A stretch of DNA of 52,939 nucleotides from Sporosarcina sp. (GTDB lineage Bacteria; Bacillota; Bacilli; Bacillales_A; Planococcaceae). Shown piece after piece: positions 33,623 to 42,379 of this stretch. The translations under genes and the position numbers were made by a program. The DNA lies in assembly GCF_029257255.1 (NCBI RefSeq), contig NZ_JARICI010000077.1, positions 1 through 52,939 on the forward strand, read 5' to 3'. The notes below the pieces were generated by a model that searched no databases, was not told the DNA's origin, and worked only from the letters and a program-made list of their open reading frames with translations. Within the stretch, counting starts at the first letter, position 1, and each line of letters opens with the position of its first letter.

Positions 33623-34198
33623 ATGGAAGAAATCAAAATCTTTGATGAAAATTATACCTATTTGCGAAATGAAAGCAGAGATACTGCACATCGCGAAGGC
33701 CATTGGCATGAAACGATTCATTGCTGGCTGATCGACGGGCAGTCCGTGTATCTGCAGAAAAGAAGCTGTGAGAAAAAGGACTTCCCCAGCTTGTTCGATA
33801 TCACAGCTGCGGGACATATTCTAGCCGATGAAACAGTTGAAGATGGATTACGCGAAGTGAATGAAGAGCTCGGAATTGATGTCGACCACACTAAACTGCA
33901 GGCGCAGGGAGCGGTCAAAGATATTATTGAGCTGCCGGACTTTCACGATTATGAATTTGCTAACGTCTTTTTATATGAAGATACATTTGCACCGGCAGAC
34001 TTTGTCCTGCAAAAAGATGAAGTGGAAGGAATCTATACTGTCCGTAAAGATCTGTTTATTCAACTATGCTCGCAGGAAATCCGGAAAGTCACCTGTCAAA
34101 ACATACGTAGCGGCGAATCTACAGATATAGGGTTGGAACACTTCGTACCTCACGAAGCATCTTATTTCAAACAAATCGCTGTATTTCTAACCACTTAA
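33623..34198 (+). CDS. Nudix hydrolase, isopentenyl-isomerase-like subgroup (191 aa)
   Basis: The Nudix box is complete at residues 64-85 (GHILADE…REVNEELGI). The N-terminal REGHWHETIHCWLI and QKRS are typical of the YfcD/Idi-like subgroup of bacterial Nudix proteins. These hydrolyse pyrophosphate bonds of unknown metabolites. The ATG at 33623 follows AGAGGAAG; an upstream start has no ribosome binding site. The gene is transcribed divergently from the 3-hydroxyacyl-CoA dehydrogenase. Substrate unknown. Confidence 0.85.
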   Translation: MEEIKIFDENYTYLRNESRDTAHREGHWHETIHCWLIDGQSVYLQKRSCEKKDFPSLFDITAAGHILADETVEDGLREVNEELGIDVDHTKLQAQGAVKDIIELPDFHDYEFANVFLYEDTFAPADFVLQKDEVEGIYTVRKDLFIQLCSQEIRKVTCQNIRSGESTDIGLEHFVPHEASYFKQIAVFLTT

Positions 34199-34284
34199 TA
34201 GTTTCATTCGAATGAAGCTCTTTTGTTTTTTTGAATCATCATCATCCCCCCCCCTCTCTTCATACATAAAAATGACAGGGGAAG

Positions 34285-34315
34285 AGAATCTGGATTCATA
34301 ATCAGATTCTTTTTT
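34285..34315 (+). terminator. Terminator of the Nudix gene
   Basis: AGAATCTG pairs with CAGATTCT around a ten-base loop, followed by six T. A nine-C homopolymer lies just upstream (34246-34254). Confidence 0.8.
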
Positions 34316-34416
34316 ATGTCCAATAATTATAGCAGTCTGCGCGTTGTAAATCGTTGTAGCAATGCAACTTACGCGTTACACTTATTTAGAAGATGCACTA
34401 GTAGAGGAGAATACAT

Positions 34417-35472
34417 ATGACATATCAACCCGATACAACGGAAACAAAGAAACTCATACAGCAGCTGGTATCTATCCCAAGCCCGTCCGGCTATACAAAA
34501 CAAGTGATTTCATTTGTTGAAGAGTTATTGCAAGAGTACGGCGTGGAAACAAAGCGGAACCGCAAAGGCGGGCTGATTGCTACATTGCCCGGCAAAAATG
34601 AAAAAGAACATCGCATGCTGACGGCTCACGTTGACACGCTTGGTGCCATGGTGAAAGAAGTCAAAAGCAATGGACGTCTGCGGCTCGATTTAATTGGCGG
34701 ATATAACTTTCATTCGATTGAAGGCGAGTATTGCAAGATCCATACCGCTTCAGGCAACATAATTACGGGAACCATATTAATGCATCAGACTTCTGTTCAT
34801 GTATATAAAGATGCCGGCAAAGCGGAAAGAAACCAGGTCAATATGGAAGTGCGCATTGACGCGAAAGTAAAGACCGCTGACGAAGTACGGGAGCTCGGTA
34901 TCGAAGTTGGTGATTTTGTTTCCCTCGATCCGCGGGTGGAAATTTGTGATAATGGCTTCATTAAATCCCGCCACTTAGACGACAAGGCAAGTGTAGCGAT
35001 CCTCTTGCAGCTCATTAAACAGATGAAAAATGAAAACATCATTTTGCCATATACAACACATTTCCTGATTTCGAATAACGAAGAGATCGGCTATGGAGGC
35101 AACTCCAATATCCCTCCCGAAACAATCGAGTATCTAGCTGTCGATATGGGCGCCATGGGGGACGGTCAGTCAACAGATGAATATACCGTGTCTATTTGCG
35201 CGAAAGATGCGAGCGGTCCATATCATTACGGACTTCGTAATCACTTGGTTGATCTGGCGAATAAAAACGACATCGAATATAAGCTGGATATCTATCCTTA
35301 CTATGGTTCAGACGCATCGGCAGCCATCAGAGCAGGACATGATATTATCCACGGCTTAATTGGGCCGGGCATTGATTCGTCCCATGCCTTTGAACGCACG
35401 CATGAAGATTCACTAAGAAATACACTGCAGCTGTTATATCATTACGTGCAATCTGAAATACAGTCTTATTAA
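34417..35472 (+). CDS. M42-family metallo-aminopeptidase (351 aa)
   Basis: Dinuclear-metal peptidase related to YhfE/FrvX and deblocking or glutamyl aminopeptidases, which form dodecameric cytosolic particles. Metal ligands and catalytic residues appear in order: His71/Asp73 in TAHVDTLG, the Asp of RHLDDKAS, the catalytic Glu pair in NNEEIGYGG, the Asp of AVDMGAMG and the late His in SSHAFERTHEDS. The residue count is typical. AGAGGAG precedes the ATG by eight bases. It is monocistronic with a shared terminator. Confidence 0.9.
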   Translation: MTYQPDTTETKKLIQQLVSIPSPSGYTKQVISFVEELLQEYGVETKRNRKGGLIATLPGKNEKEHRMLTAHVDTLGAMVKEVKSNGRLRLDLIGGYNFHSIEGEYCKIHTASGNIITGTILMHQTSVHVYKDAGKAERNQVNMEVRIDAKVKTADEVRELGIEVGDFVSLDPRVEICDNGFIKSRHLDDKASVAILLQLIKQMKNENIILPYTTHFLISNNEEIGYGGNSNIPPETIEYLAVDMGAMGDGQSTDEYTVSICAKDASGPYHYGLRNHLVDLANKNDIEYKLDIYPYYGSDASAAIRAGHDIIHGLIGPGIDSSHAFERTHEDSLRNTLQLLYHYVQSEIQSY

Positions 35473-35478
35473 TGCTCA

Positions 35479-35525
35479 AAAAACAGCTCCGCCCCAAACT
35501 ACTGTTTGAAGCGAAGCTGTTTTTA
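35479..35525. terminator. Bidirectional terminator between M42 peptidase and STAS genes
   Basis: AAACAGCTCCGC (35480-) pairs with GCGAAGCTGTTT (-35522) with one mismatch. A- and T-runs flank it on both strands. It overlaps the STAS stop codon. Confidence 0.75.
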
Positions 35526-36014
35526 TTTCTTTACTTGCACAATCTCCATTCCTTTTTGAGCCAGTAAATATTGAAGTCCCATTCGGAATGTGGTAAATGC
35601 CTTAATCTTACTAAAACCTGACACGTTAGACAGAATTAAATTCTGTGCAAAGTCAGGTGAAAATCCTACAAAAATTGTTTCGGTGCCCATCAGCTTCAGA
35701 ACACTGATCAGCTCATCAATCTTTTCACTTAACAGCTCATACCCCATATTTTCCTCAATTGCGAGAGTGCTAATATCAGTAAAATCAATGACCACCGTAT
35801 TTACAATATTGTCACCGATTTTTTGAACGATTTTATCCTGTATATGCATAAAGCGTTCAACGGATAGAGCTCCAGTCAGCGGAACTAAAAACGTCTCGGG
35901 TACGATAGAAGGAATGATTGGTGCAGATAAATCTTCAATAAGTTTTTCATATAATTTTATCTTTTCTTTCAGCGCTTTCATTTCGGCTGTTTGATTTTTT
36001 TCTTCTATCGTCAT
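35523..36014 (-). CDS. STAS-domain protein, RsbR/RsbS-like (163 aa)
   Basis: The N-terminal 40 residues form a charged coiled-coil helix (EEKNQTAEMKALKEKIKLYEKLI). Next comes an RsbR-type linker (SAPIIPSIVPETFLVPLTGAL) and a STAS domain (VVIDFTDISTLA, ELISVLKLMGTETIFVGFSP). Stressosome RsbR proteins share this linker and STAS but carry an N-terminal globin-like sensor. That sensor is missing here, replaced by the short coiled coil. An orphan stressosome-like signalling role is likely. Start ATG 36014 has GGTGGAG four bases upstream. No rsbS, rsbT or sigB gene is nearby. Confidence 0.82.
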   Translation of the reverse strand: MTIEEKNQTAEMKALKEKIKLYEKLIEDLSAPIIPSIVPETFLVPLTGALSVERFMHIQDKIVQKIGDNIVNTVVIDFTDISTLAIEENMGYELLSEKIDELISVLKLMGTETIFVGFSPDFAQNLILSNVSGFSKIKAFTTFRMGLQYLLAQKGMEIVQVKK

Positions 36015-36327
36015 AGTGCTCCACCTTTTTTCTAACTCTAACATCCTGTGTGTTCCAGAATTGTATTGCTTAATTATACCATATGAAAAGGAATTTCAAA
36101 TATGTAAAGATAAGTCGGTAACCACTGGTACAGCAGTCCGTGCCGCATATTTTAATATCTCATACATACACTTCCGCTCTGCTAAGCACCTATTATTCAT
36201 CAAAAACTATAGGTATCAGCCTGCTACCTTTCACCTACTACTTCGTCGACTCAATGAGTATATGTGGTAAGGAGTAGGAAACGAGTGCGGGTTTTCTAAT
36301 CGTGATATCCTCACCGGTTGCAGTCAT

Positions 36328-37206
36328 TTATAGTTTCGAAAGATTTCGTTTAACGTGGCGATGCAGTTCATCCGCCTGCCAGCCCAGACGGTATTGCAGT
36401 TCATTGCAAAACGCCAGCAAAATGAAAGGACCGTCCGAGTTCATCTCAAAGCTGATTCCCCGATGCTCCAACTCTTCCATAAGCGGTCGCAACGGTTCAA
36501 AACTTCCTCTTCTATACAGCACCTCAGCATCCTCCCGTACTTCGTTCACAAAATGGAGCAGACCCGTTTTTTCTAATTCTTCTTCAAGTTCCTCTGACAG
36601 ATCATACACTGTTTTAAAAATCAGATTGATTTTCTCATTCGTCAATTTTTCCGTCCCAATGAAAATCCGTTTTGCTTCCGCATCAAGTATACGCAACAGC
36701 GGCATTTGTTTCTTCACAGATGCCAAAGCATTCAGCAGGCTCATGTAATACCAGGACTGTTCACGCTTCCCCCGGTTAAAACGCCGCCAAACCGTATCGC
36801 CCGTTTCATCCAGATCTGCTTGTATCGAGCGGATATTATGCAGTTTATCAGCGATAATGACCGCTAACTGATCCAAATGATGAACAGGAAGTTCTTTTAT
36901 GGTGTGCAGCTTCCTTTCTTCCCATGACAACGATTTGTCCTGTTCGGACGCAGATTGAACCAGTTCCGTTATATAGGGTCCAAATTGCAACAGAAGTTCC
37001 TGTTCAGTCGTGTCGGTATCTTCGAGCGTATCATGAAGCAGACCTGCAGCTACCACTTCATCATTGTATCCGTGATGTTTTAAGATCATGCAGACTGCAA
37101 AAGGATGGGTGATGTAAGGAATATCTGTTCCTTTACGGCACTGTCCTTTATGCTTTTTCACCGCAAACTGAAATGCCTTTTCAATGATATTTATTATAAA
37201 AACCAC
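36328..37206 (-). CDS. HD-domain hydrolase related to RelA/SpoT (p)ppGpp hydrolases (292 aa)
   Basis: The N-terminal 170 residues carry the HD motifs ITHPFAV, LLHDTLEDTD and ADKLHNIRS that characterise the hydrolase half of RelA/SpoT and small alarmone hydrolases (MESH1 type). The synthetase, TGS and ACT domains are absent. The helical C-terminal 120 residues look unrelated. (p)ppGpp or NADPH hydrolysis is possible from family knowledge. The start is uncertain: GTG 37206 overlaps the GGAAGGTGG ribosome binding site, and no better ATG, GTG or TTG lies at normal spacing. A rare start such as ATA/ATT is possible. Confidence 0.8.
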   Translation of the reverse strand: MVFIINIIEKAFQFAVKKHKGQCRKGTDIPYITHPFAVCMILKHHGYNDEVVAAGLLHDTLEDTDTTEQELLLQFGPYITELVQSASEQDKSLSWEERKLHTIKELPVHHLDQLAVIIADKLHNIRSIQADLDETGDTVWRRFNRGKREQSWYYMSLLNALASVKKQMPLLRILDAEAKRIFIGTEKLTNEKINLIFKTVYDLSEELEEELEKTGLLHFVNEVREDAEVLYRRGSFEPLRPLMEELEHRGISFEMNSDGPFILLAFCNELQYRLGWQADELHRHVKRNLSKL

Positions 37207-37378
37207 CTTCCAATTAGATTACTATCTTCTCTATATAGAAACTGAAGATTACTGATTTATTATGTTTTGTAGTGCGACACTATTCATTTATACCATTTAA
37301 AAGAAACACTTCCCAGAAGAAATACATAATAGCTTTCCTATCCCAGTCTATTAGATATACAATAGAAGAATAAACATT

Positions 37379-37522
37379 ATGATTACACTTGATCATGTCG
37401 TGATTTATTCCAAAAGCCCTATCGATTCTGCAAAGGAAATTTCGCGAAACGCGGATGATTCTGGAGAAACTTGGACGGCTGTCTTTTTGAAATCATGTCC
37501 AGCTGATAATGATTGTATGTAA
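37379..37522 (+). pseudogene. Truncated remnant of a VOC/glyoxalase-type gene
   Basis: A 47-codon frame begins MITLDHVVIYSKSPIDSAKEI, the opening of vicinal-oxygen-chelate (glyoxalase-like) proteins, including the first metal-ligand His. It then runs into unrelated sequence and stops after 47 residues instead of 110 or more. It has no ribosome binding site. It lies in the gap ahead of the symporter gene and looks like a deletion relic. Confidence 0.5.
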
Positions 37523-37532
37523 AAGTATTTTT

Positions 37533-37546
37533 AGAAAGCGCTTTCA
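37533..37546. promoter_or_regulatory. cre-like CcpA site upstream of the symporter gene
   Basis: AGAAAGCGCTTTCA contains a perfect 12-base palindrome (GAAAGCGCTTTC) and matches the strong cre consensus at 13 of 14 bases. It lies 45 bases ahead of the start codon, where CcpA would repress. Confidence 0.65.
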
Positions 37547-37590
37547 TCTTTTCTTAACCTGTTGAATACAATTAAACAAGGAGGGATTTT

Positions 37591-38844
37591 ATGAAATTGG
37601 CAAGAAATATTATCATTGCTCTCATTGCAGGGATTTTCGTCGGTCTTTTCCTGAATCTCTTAGCTCCCGGTCTATTTTTAAAAGCAGATGCATTCTTATT
37701 TAAGCCGTTGGGTACAATCTTCTTACATCTTATGAAGATGCTGGTCGTACCTGTTGTCTTTGTTTCTATTGCACTCGGAACAATTGGAATTGGCGATCCT
37801 AAAAAACTGGGTCGAATCGGAGGAAAAACAATTGGTTTCTTCCTTGTCACGACAGCCATTGCGCTGGTCATCGCTCTTTCGCTCGGGCTGCTGTTTAAGC
37901 CAGGAGCAAACGGAAACTTCGAGACTTCTACTGCTGTTTACGAAGCAAATGAAGCTCCGCCAATTGCAGATACGTTATTAGGCATTATTCCAACAAACCC
38001 AATCACAGCGATGGCTGAAGGCAATATGCTTCAGATTATTTTCTTCGCAGCCCTGGTAGGTTTCGGTATCGCGATGCTCGGCAAGAAAGTCGAGCGAGTG
38101 AAAGTGTTATTCGAGCAAGTCAATGAACTGATCATGTACCTGATTACCTTCGTAATGAAATTTGCGCCATACGGGGCTTTCGGGTTGATTGCATCGGCTA
38201 TCGGCAGTCAAGGCTTCGACGCGCTCAGAGCAATGGGCATGTATATGAGCGTCGTCCTCGGTGGCCTTCTCATTCACTCGATTTTGGTCTACGGCGGTGC
38301 CATCGCACTTCTCGGAAAGCGCAGTCCGATCTGGTTCTTCAAAAATTTCTTTCCTGCACAAGTTGTTGCATTCAGTACCTCGAGTTCCGCTGCAACATTG
38401 CCGATCTCATTAAAAACAGCTCAGGAAAAGCTAAAAGTGCCTGAGTCCATCAGCTCATTTACCCAGTCGCTCGGTGCTACGGTCAATATGGACGGTACAG
38501 CGATCATGCAAGGAGCAGCAGTCGTTTTCATTGCGCAGGCCTATCACATCGACTTGTCGATGGGACAGTTGCTGACCGTCGTACTGACTGCAGTACTTGC
38601 GAGTATCGGAACCGCTGCCGTGCCGGGCGCAGGACTCATTATGCTGGCCATGGTACTGACAGCGGTCGGTCTGCCGGTGGAAGGAATCGCACTGGTTTTA
38701 GGTGTTGACCGCCTGCTTGATATGGTGCGCACAGCAGTCAATATTACAGGTGATGCAGCATGTGCAGTTTGTGTGGCTCAGTCAGAAGGAGTGCTTGGAG
38801 AGACAGGTAAGAACGAAGTAACAACGAGCACAAAAACTCTATAA
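37591..38844 (+). CDS. gltP: Dicarboxylate/amino acid:cation symporter, DAACS/GltP family (417 aa)
   Basis: Trimeric elevator-type transporter for glutamate, aspartate or C4-dicarboxylates. Family motifs are complete: the serine-rich re-entrant loop STSSSAATLPIS (HP1), NMDGTAIMQG (TM7) and HP2/TM8 in GVDRLLDMVRTAVNITGDAA. Arg in DMVRTAVN suggests acidic substrates. AAGGAGG lies seven bases before the ATG. A cre-like site precedes it, as expected for a nutrient importer. It is monocistronic. Confidence 0.9.
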   Translation: MKLARNIIIALIAGIFVGLFLNLLAPGLFLKADAFLFKPLGTIFLHLMKMLVVPVVFVSIALGTIGIGDPKKLGRIGGKTIGFFLVTTAIALVIALSLGLLFKPGANGNFETSTAVYEANEAPPIADTLLGIIPTNPITAMAEGNMLQIIFFAALVGFGIAMLGKKVERVKVLFEQVNELIMYLITFVMKFAPYGAFGLIASAIGSQGFDALRAMGMYMSVVLGGLLIHSILVYGGAIALLGKRSPIWFFKNFFPAQVVAFSTSSSAATLPISLKTAQEKLKVPESISSFTQSLGATVNMDGTAIMQGAAVVFIAQAYHIDLSMGQLLTVVLTAVLASIGTAAVPGAGLIMLAMVLTAVGLPVEGIALVLGVDRLLDMVRTAVNITGDAACAVCVAQSEGVLGETGKNEVTTSTKTL

Positions 38845-38865
38845 TAGCATGTAGTCTTACGTATA

Positions 38866-38904
38866 AAAAATCCCCTTCTTCTAACATTTAGAGGAAGGGG
38901 TTTT
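38866..38904 (+). terminator. Terminator of the symporter gene
   Basis: CCCCTTC-T-TCTA pairs with TAGA-G-GAAGGGG, followed by TTTTC. A-rich sequence on the left allows use on the minus strand as well. Confidence 0.85.
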
Positions 38905-38917
38905 CAGTGTGCTTATG

Positions 38918-38960
38918 ACCGGGTCCTTTCAGACAGTTTCATACTGATCGAGGACCTGGT
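38918..38960. repeat. Dispersed hairpin repeat, type A copy 1
   Basis: An outer stem ACCGGGTCCT/AGGACCTGGT encloses an inner CAGT-N5-ACTG hairpin, followed by ATCT. A near copy with the same outer/inner design lies at 49174-49214. Both lie between converging genes. Confidence 0.7.
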
Positions 38961-38979
38961 ATCTAGGTTTTAATTTACT

Positions 38980-40458
38980 TTAGCTTTGCCGTTTCGATCC
39001 CGTATTTTCATTATCTTCCATCGGTACTGCACGATACACAATAAACGAAAGAATGACTGCTACAATCGACATCGCAAACGCAATAAAGTACACAAGTTCC
39101 ACACCCGACACTAAGGCCAGACTTATTGCGCCAGGATCATTAGGCGTTGCAGATTTCTGCAGAACATGTAGCTGCCGTGCATTCATAATACTGATGAAAA
39201 CAGATACCCCAATCGCACCCGCCACCGGCTGCAGCGTAGACATGACCGCCGTACCGTGTGGATAGAGCCGTTTCGGGAGCTGGTTCAGCCCATTCGTTTC
39301 AGCAGGCATCATAATAGCAGAAACCGACAGCATGATTAAGATATAGCCAATGACAACAACCCATACCGGTGTATTCATCGTTAATTGACTCATCATGAAC
39401 ATAGTACCGCTTAAAATAAGTGTCGCTGGAATCATCAGCACACGAGGTCCAAATTTGTCGAATAAAGAGCCCATGAAAGGCGACATAATTCCATTAAGGA
39501 TACTGCCGGGAAGCAACACCAACCCCGCCGTAGCTGCAGTCAATGCAAGGGGCCCCTGCATATAAATCGGCAATATGATTTCGGATGCGAACATGGCCAT
39601 AATGATGATCAAAAACATGAAAACTGCATGTGTAAACATAGGGTAACGGAACACACGCAGATCCATAATCGGCTCTTCCAGTTTCATTTGTCTCCAAGCA
39701 AACAGGGCGATACCGACTGCTCCAATGCTGATGAATAGCCAGACACTCGGCGTTTGAAACCCATTCGCACTTTCCCCCACAGAACTAAATCCATAGACAA
39801 TGGAACCAAACCCGATAGTAGAAAGAATCAATGAAACGAAATCTATCTTCGGCTTTGTCACTTCAGACACATTAATCAAAAATCGATATCCAAAGACAAT
39901 GGAAAATAACGCAAATGGAATCACGATGATAAACAAATAGCGCCAACCGAGATACTCGACGATCACACCTGAAAGTGTTGGTCCAATTGCAGGTGCAAAC
40001 ATTATGACAAGACCGATAATCCCCATGATTTTACCTCGTCGATGGGGCGGATAAATCAATAAAAACACATTAAATATGATCGGCATCAAGAGTCCTGTTC
40101 CGACTGCTTGAATCAACCGTCCTGTCAATAGAATTGGGAAAGTTGGTGCACTCGCACAAATGATGGTCCCTACTGTAAATACGGCCATTGTGCTAAGAAA
40201 TAATTGTCGCGTCGTGAACCACTGCAGGAGCAACGCGGAAATGGGAATGACAATCGCCATAACCAACAAGAAGCCGGTTGCCATCCACTGCACAGTTGCC
40301 AATGAAATCGAAAACTGATCCATTAGTGTAACGAGCGCAATATTCAATAATGTTTCATTTAAAATAGCAAAAAATGCTCCGATAATTAGCGATAACATGA
40401 TGGGCATCACTTTCACATTCGGGTCATCCACTAAATACTCGTATTGTTTCTGTTCCAA
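38980..40458 (-). CDS. DHA2-type MFS drug exporter, 14 helices (492 aa)
   Basis: Proton-driven multidrug exporter of the EmrB/QacA/LmrB type. A hydrophobic protein with about 14 segments. Motif D1 region LNETLLNIALVTLMDQF, motif A-like loop PPHRRGKIMG and the antiporter motif C, GPTLSGVIVEYLGWRY, are visible. Length fits the family. ATG 40458 has a GAGG-type ribosome binding site. No adjacent regulator, though a small perfect palindrome ATTCGAAT lies 25-35 bases upstream. The exported compounds cannot be deduced. Confidence 0.88.
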   Translation of the reverse strand: MEQKQYEYLVDDPNVKVMPIMLSLIIGAFFAILNETLLNIALVTLMDQFSISLATVQWMATGFLLVMAIVIPISALLLQWFTTRQLFLSTMAVFTVGTIICASAPTFPILLTGRLIQAVGTGLLMPIIFNVFLLIYPPHRRGKIMGIIGLVIMFAPAIGPTLSGVIVEYLGWRYLFIIVIPFALFSIVFGYRFLINVSEVTKPKIDFVSLILSTIGFGSIVYGFSSVGESANGFQTPSVWLFISIGAVGIALFAWRQMKLEEPIMDLRVFRYPMFTHAVFMFLIIIMAMFASEIILPIYMQGPLALTAATAGLVLLPGSILNGIMSPFMGSLFDKFGPRVLMIPATLILSGTMFMMSQLTMNTPVWVVVIGYILIMLSVSAIMMPAETNGLNQLPKRLYPHGTAVMSTLQPVAGAIGVSVFISIMNARQLHVLQKSATPNDPGAISLALVSGVELVYFIAFAMSIVAVILSFIVYRAVPMEDNENTGSKRQS

Positions 40459-40615
40459 TTAAAAACCTCTTTCATTTGAATTATTCGAATAGGCATCGAA
40501 CTCCAGACATACTAAGCATGGCAGTTACGCAATTATACAGAAGATCGGCCGGTATATTCCACTATTTAAGAGTAGACCAAGGAAGTACAGCAATATATTG
40601 ATACATCTAGAATAA

Positions 40616-40644
40616 TTGACATTCAGAAACAAACACCAAATAAT
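40616..40644 (+). promoter_or_regulatory. Candidate sigma-A promoter of the serine dehydratase gene
   Basis: TTGACA (40616-40621), a 17-base spacer and AATAAT (40639-40644). It lies about 110 bases ahead of the start codon. Confidence 0.55.
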
Positions 40645-40751
40645 AGTAGATAATTGCAATTACATTCATACATCTCCCCAGAAAACACATCAAATACTTC
40701 GAGATCGATTCTTGCAAAATTGGGAATCGTTTTCTTTAAGGAGCAAAACGT

Positions 40752-42329
40752 ATGGCATTCACAAGTTTAGACCAACTAATAAAGCTTGCTGAACAGGAGC
40801 AGACCTTTATTTATGAAGTCATGATCCAATCTGAATTAAAGCAAAAGGGACTGTCGAGAGAAACGATCATCAAAAAAATGGCAGAACAGTTTACAGTCAT
40901 GGAAGAAGCGGTTCGAAAAGGTACAACAAGCTCCGTCATGTCGCGAACCGGCTTGACGGGTGGCGACGGATATCGGCTCCATGACTATGCAAACAAAGGA
41001 CATTCTTTTGTACATCCATCAACGCTGCACACAGCAGCTAACGCATTCGCAGTATCAGAAGTAAACGCAAATATGGGAAGAATCGTCGCAACGCCCACTG
41101 CGGGATCTGCAGGTATCCTGCCGGCAGTTCTGGTTCACGCGCTCGATAGCGGCAAGTTCACGCGAGAGCAAATTGTCTTAACGATGTTCACCGCTTCCGC
41201 ATTAGGTTTAGTCATTGCGAACAGAGCATCCATATCAGGTGCCGCGGGCGGATGTCAGGCAGAAGTAGGTTCAGCTACCGCCATGGCAGCCGGAACATTG
41301 GTAGAACTGGCCGGCGGAACTCCGCAGCAGGTCGGCAACGCCATCGGCATCGCGCTGAAAAATTCACTCGGACTGGTCTGCGATCCAGTAGCGGGGCTCG
41401 TAGAAATCCCCTGCATCATCCGTAACGGACTGCATGCGATTACCGCGCAGGCAGCTGCAGATATGGCAATGGCGGGGGTTGTCAGTATCATTCCGCCTGA
41501 CGAAGTGATCCATGTCATGCATGAAGTCGGACAGCAAATGCCTGAATCACTGCGTGAAACCGGAATTGGCGGGCTAGCCGGTACTCCGACGGGTAAAAGA
41601 TTGAAGGATGAAGTGTTTAGCTCAGAAATGAAAAGTAAAGCGGAAAATAGCGGCGGACCCGCAAAATATCATAGCGCCTATGAAATTATCGGGCCTGTTA
41701 TGATTGGGCCGTCCAGTTCTCACACAGCAGGAGCCGTACGTATTGGAAACGTTGCCCATCAACTGTTACATGAACAGCCGCTGCACGCAAAATTCTCCTT
41801 AATGGGTTCTTTTGCAAAAACGTATCAGGGTCACGGCACTGACTTAGCACTGCTTGCCGGCGTGTTGGGTCTTACGACGACAGATGAAAGAATTCCAAAT
41901 GCAAAAGAGTATGCGAAAAAAACAGGTCTGCATTATGAATTCACAAACCGGGTACTCGGCAGCTATCATCCGAACACAGTGCTTGTTGAATTGACAGGAC
42001 AAACCCGCAAAGTAAAACTGCTCGCCAGTTCATTGGGCGGCGGTAAAATTGAAGTGCAGGAACTAAATGACTACCCGTTGAAGTTCTCTGGTGAACGGCC
42101 TGCACTCGTCATCTTCCACACGGATAAAAAGGGCGTCATCGCGGATCTGTTAGGAATTCTCTCAAAAAAAGGATTCAATATTGCCCGCATGGCGAATGAA
42201 CGGTTCGCAATCGGCGGCCCCGCTATCACAATCTGTGAAATCGATAATCAGGTAGCTGAAGAGATGCTGGCGGAACTGAAGCGTGATGTACCGATCATTG
42301 ATGACATTTTATTGGTGGAAACAGAATAG
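40752..42329 (+). CDS. L-serine dehydratase, fused with alpha-then-beta subunit order (525 aa)
   Basis: Iron-sulfur enzyme converting L-serine to pyruvate and ammonia. Residues 1-290 are the alpha (catalytic) part: SRTGLTGGDG, TPTAGSAGILPA, and cluster-ligand candidates Cys168 (GGCQAE), Cys210 (GLVCDPVAG) and Cys221 (EIPCIIRNG). From about residue 305 the beta part follows (IGPVMIGPSSSHTAGAVRIG), ending in an ACT domain from about 445. Bacillus keeps two separate proteins, and E. coli-type fusions have beta first. This order is the inverse. AAGGAG lies seven bases before the ATG. The reading frame is unbroken. Confidence 0.9.
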   Translation: MAFTSLDQLIKLAEQEQTFIYEVMIQSELKQKGLSRETIIKKMAEQFTVMEEAVRKGTTSSVMSRTGLTGGDGYRLHDYANKGHSFVHPSTLHTAANAFAVSEVNANMGRIVATPTAGSAGILPAVLVHALDSGKFTREQIVLTMFTASALGLVIANRASISGAAGGCQAEVGSATAMAAGTLVELAGGTPQQVGNAIGIALKNSLGLVCDPVAGLVEIPCIIRNGLHAITAQAAADMAMAGVVSIIPPDEVIHVMHEVGQQMPESLRETGIGGLAGTPTGKRLKDEVFSSEMKSKAENSGGPAKYHSAYEIIGPVMIGPSSSHTAGAVRIGNVAHQLLHEQPLHAKFSLMGSFAKTYQGHGTDLALLAGVLGLTTTDERIPNAKEYAKKTGLHYEFTNRVLGSYHPNTVLVELTGQTRKVKLLASSLGGGKIEVQELNDYPLKFSGERPALVIFHTDKKGVIADLLGILSKKGFNIARMANERFAIGGPAITICEIDNQVAEEMLAELKRDVPIIDDILLVETE

Positions 42330-42333
42330 AAAA

Positions 42334-42375
42334 TAAGGTCATGAGACAATTTTGCATTGTTCTCATGACCTTATG
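42334..42375. terminator. Bidirectional terminator between serine dehydratase and Dus genes
   Basis: ATAAGGTCATGAGA pairs with TCTCATGACCTTAT (14 bp), plus an inner CAAT/ATTG helix. A- and T-rich ends on both strands. Confidence 0.85.
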
Positions 42376-42379
42376 TTAT

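Noticed and set aside
34246..34254. Nine-C homopolymer upstream of a terminator
   Set aside because: Could suggest phase variation, but it lies between genes after the Nudix stop and not in a promoter or coding region that it could switch. It may also be an assembly-sensitive run.
34330..34383. Dyad-like sequence upstream of the M42 peptidase gene
   Set aside because: The arms pair only partly (GCGTTGTAA with TTACGCG) and match no known operator or T-box pattern.
40706..40735. Terminator-like hairpin just before the serine dehydratase gene
   Set aside because: CGATTC/GAATCG is only six base pairs and no aptamer-like structure precedes it. It is too weak to call a leader terminator.
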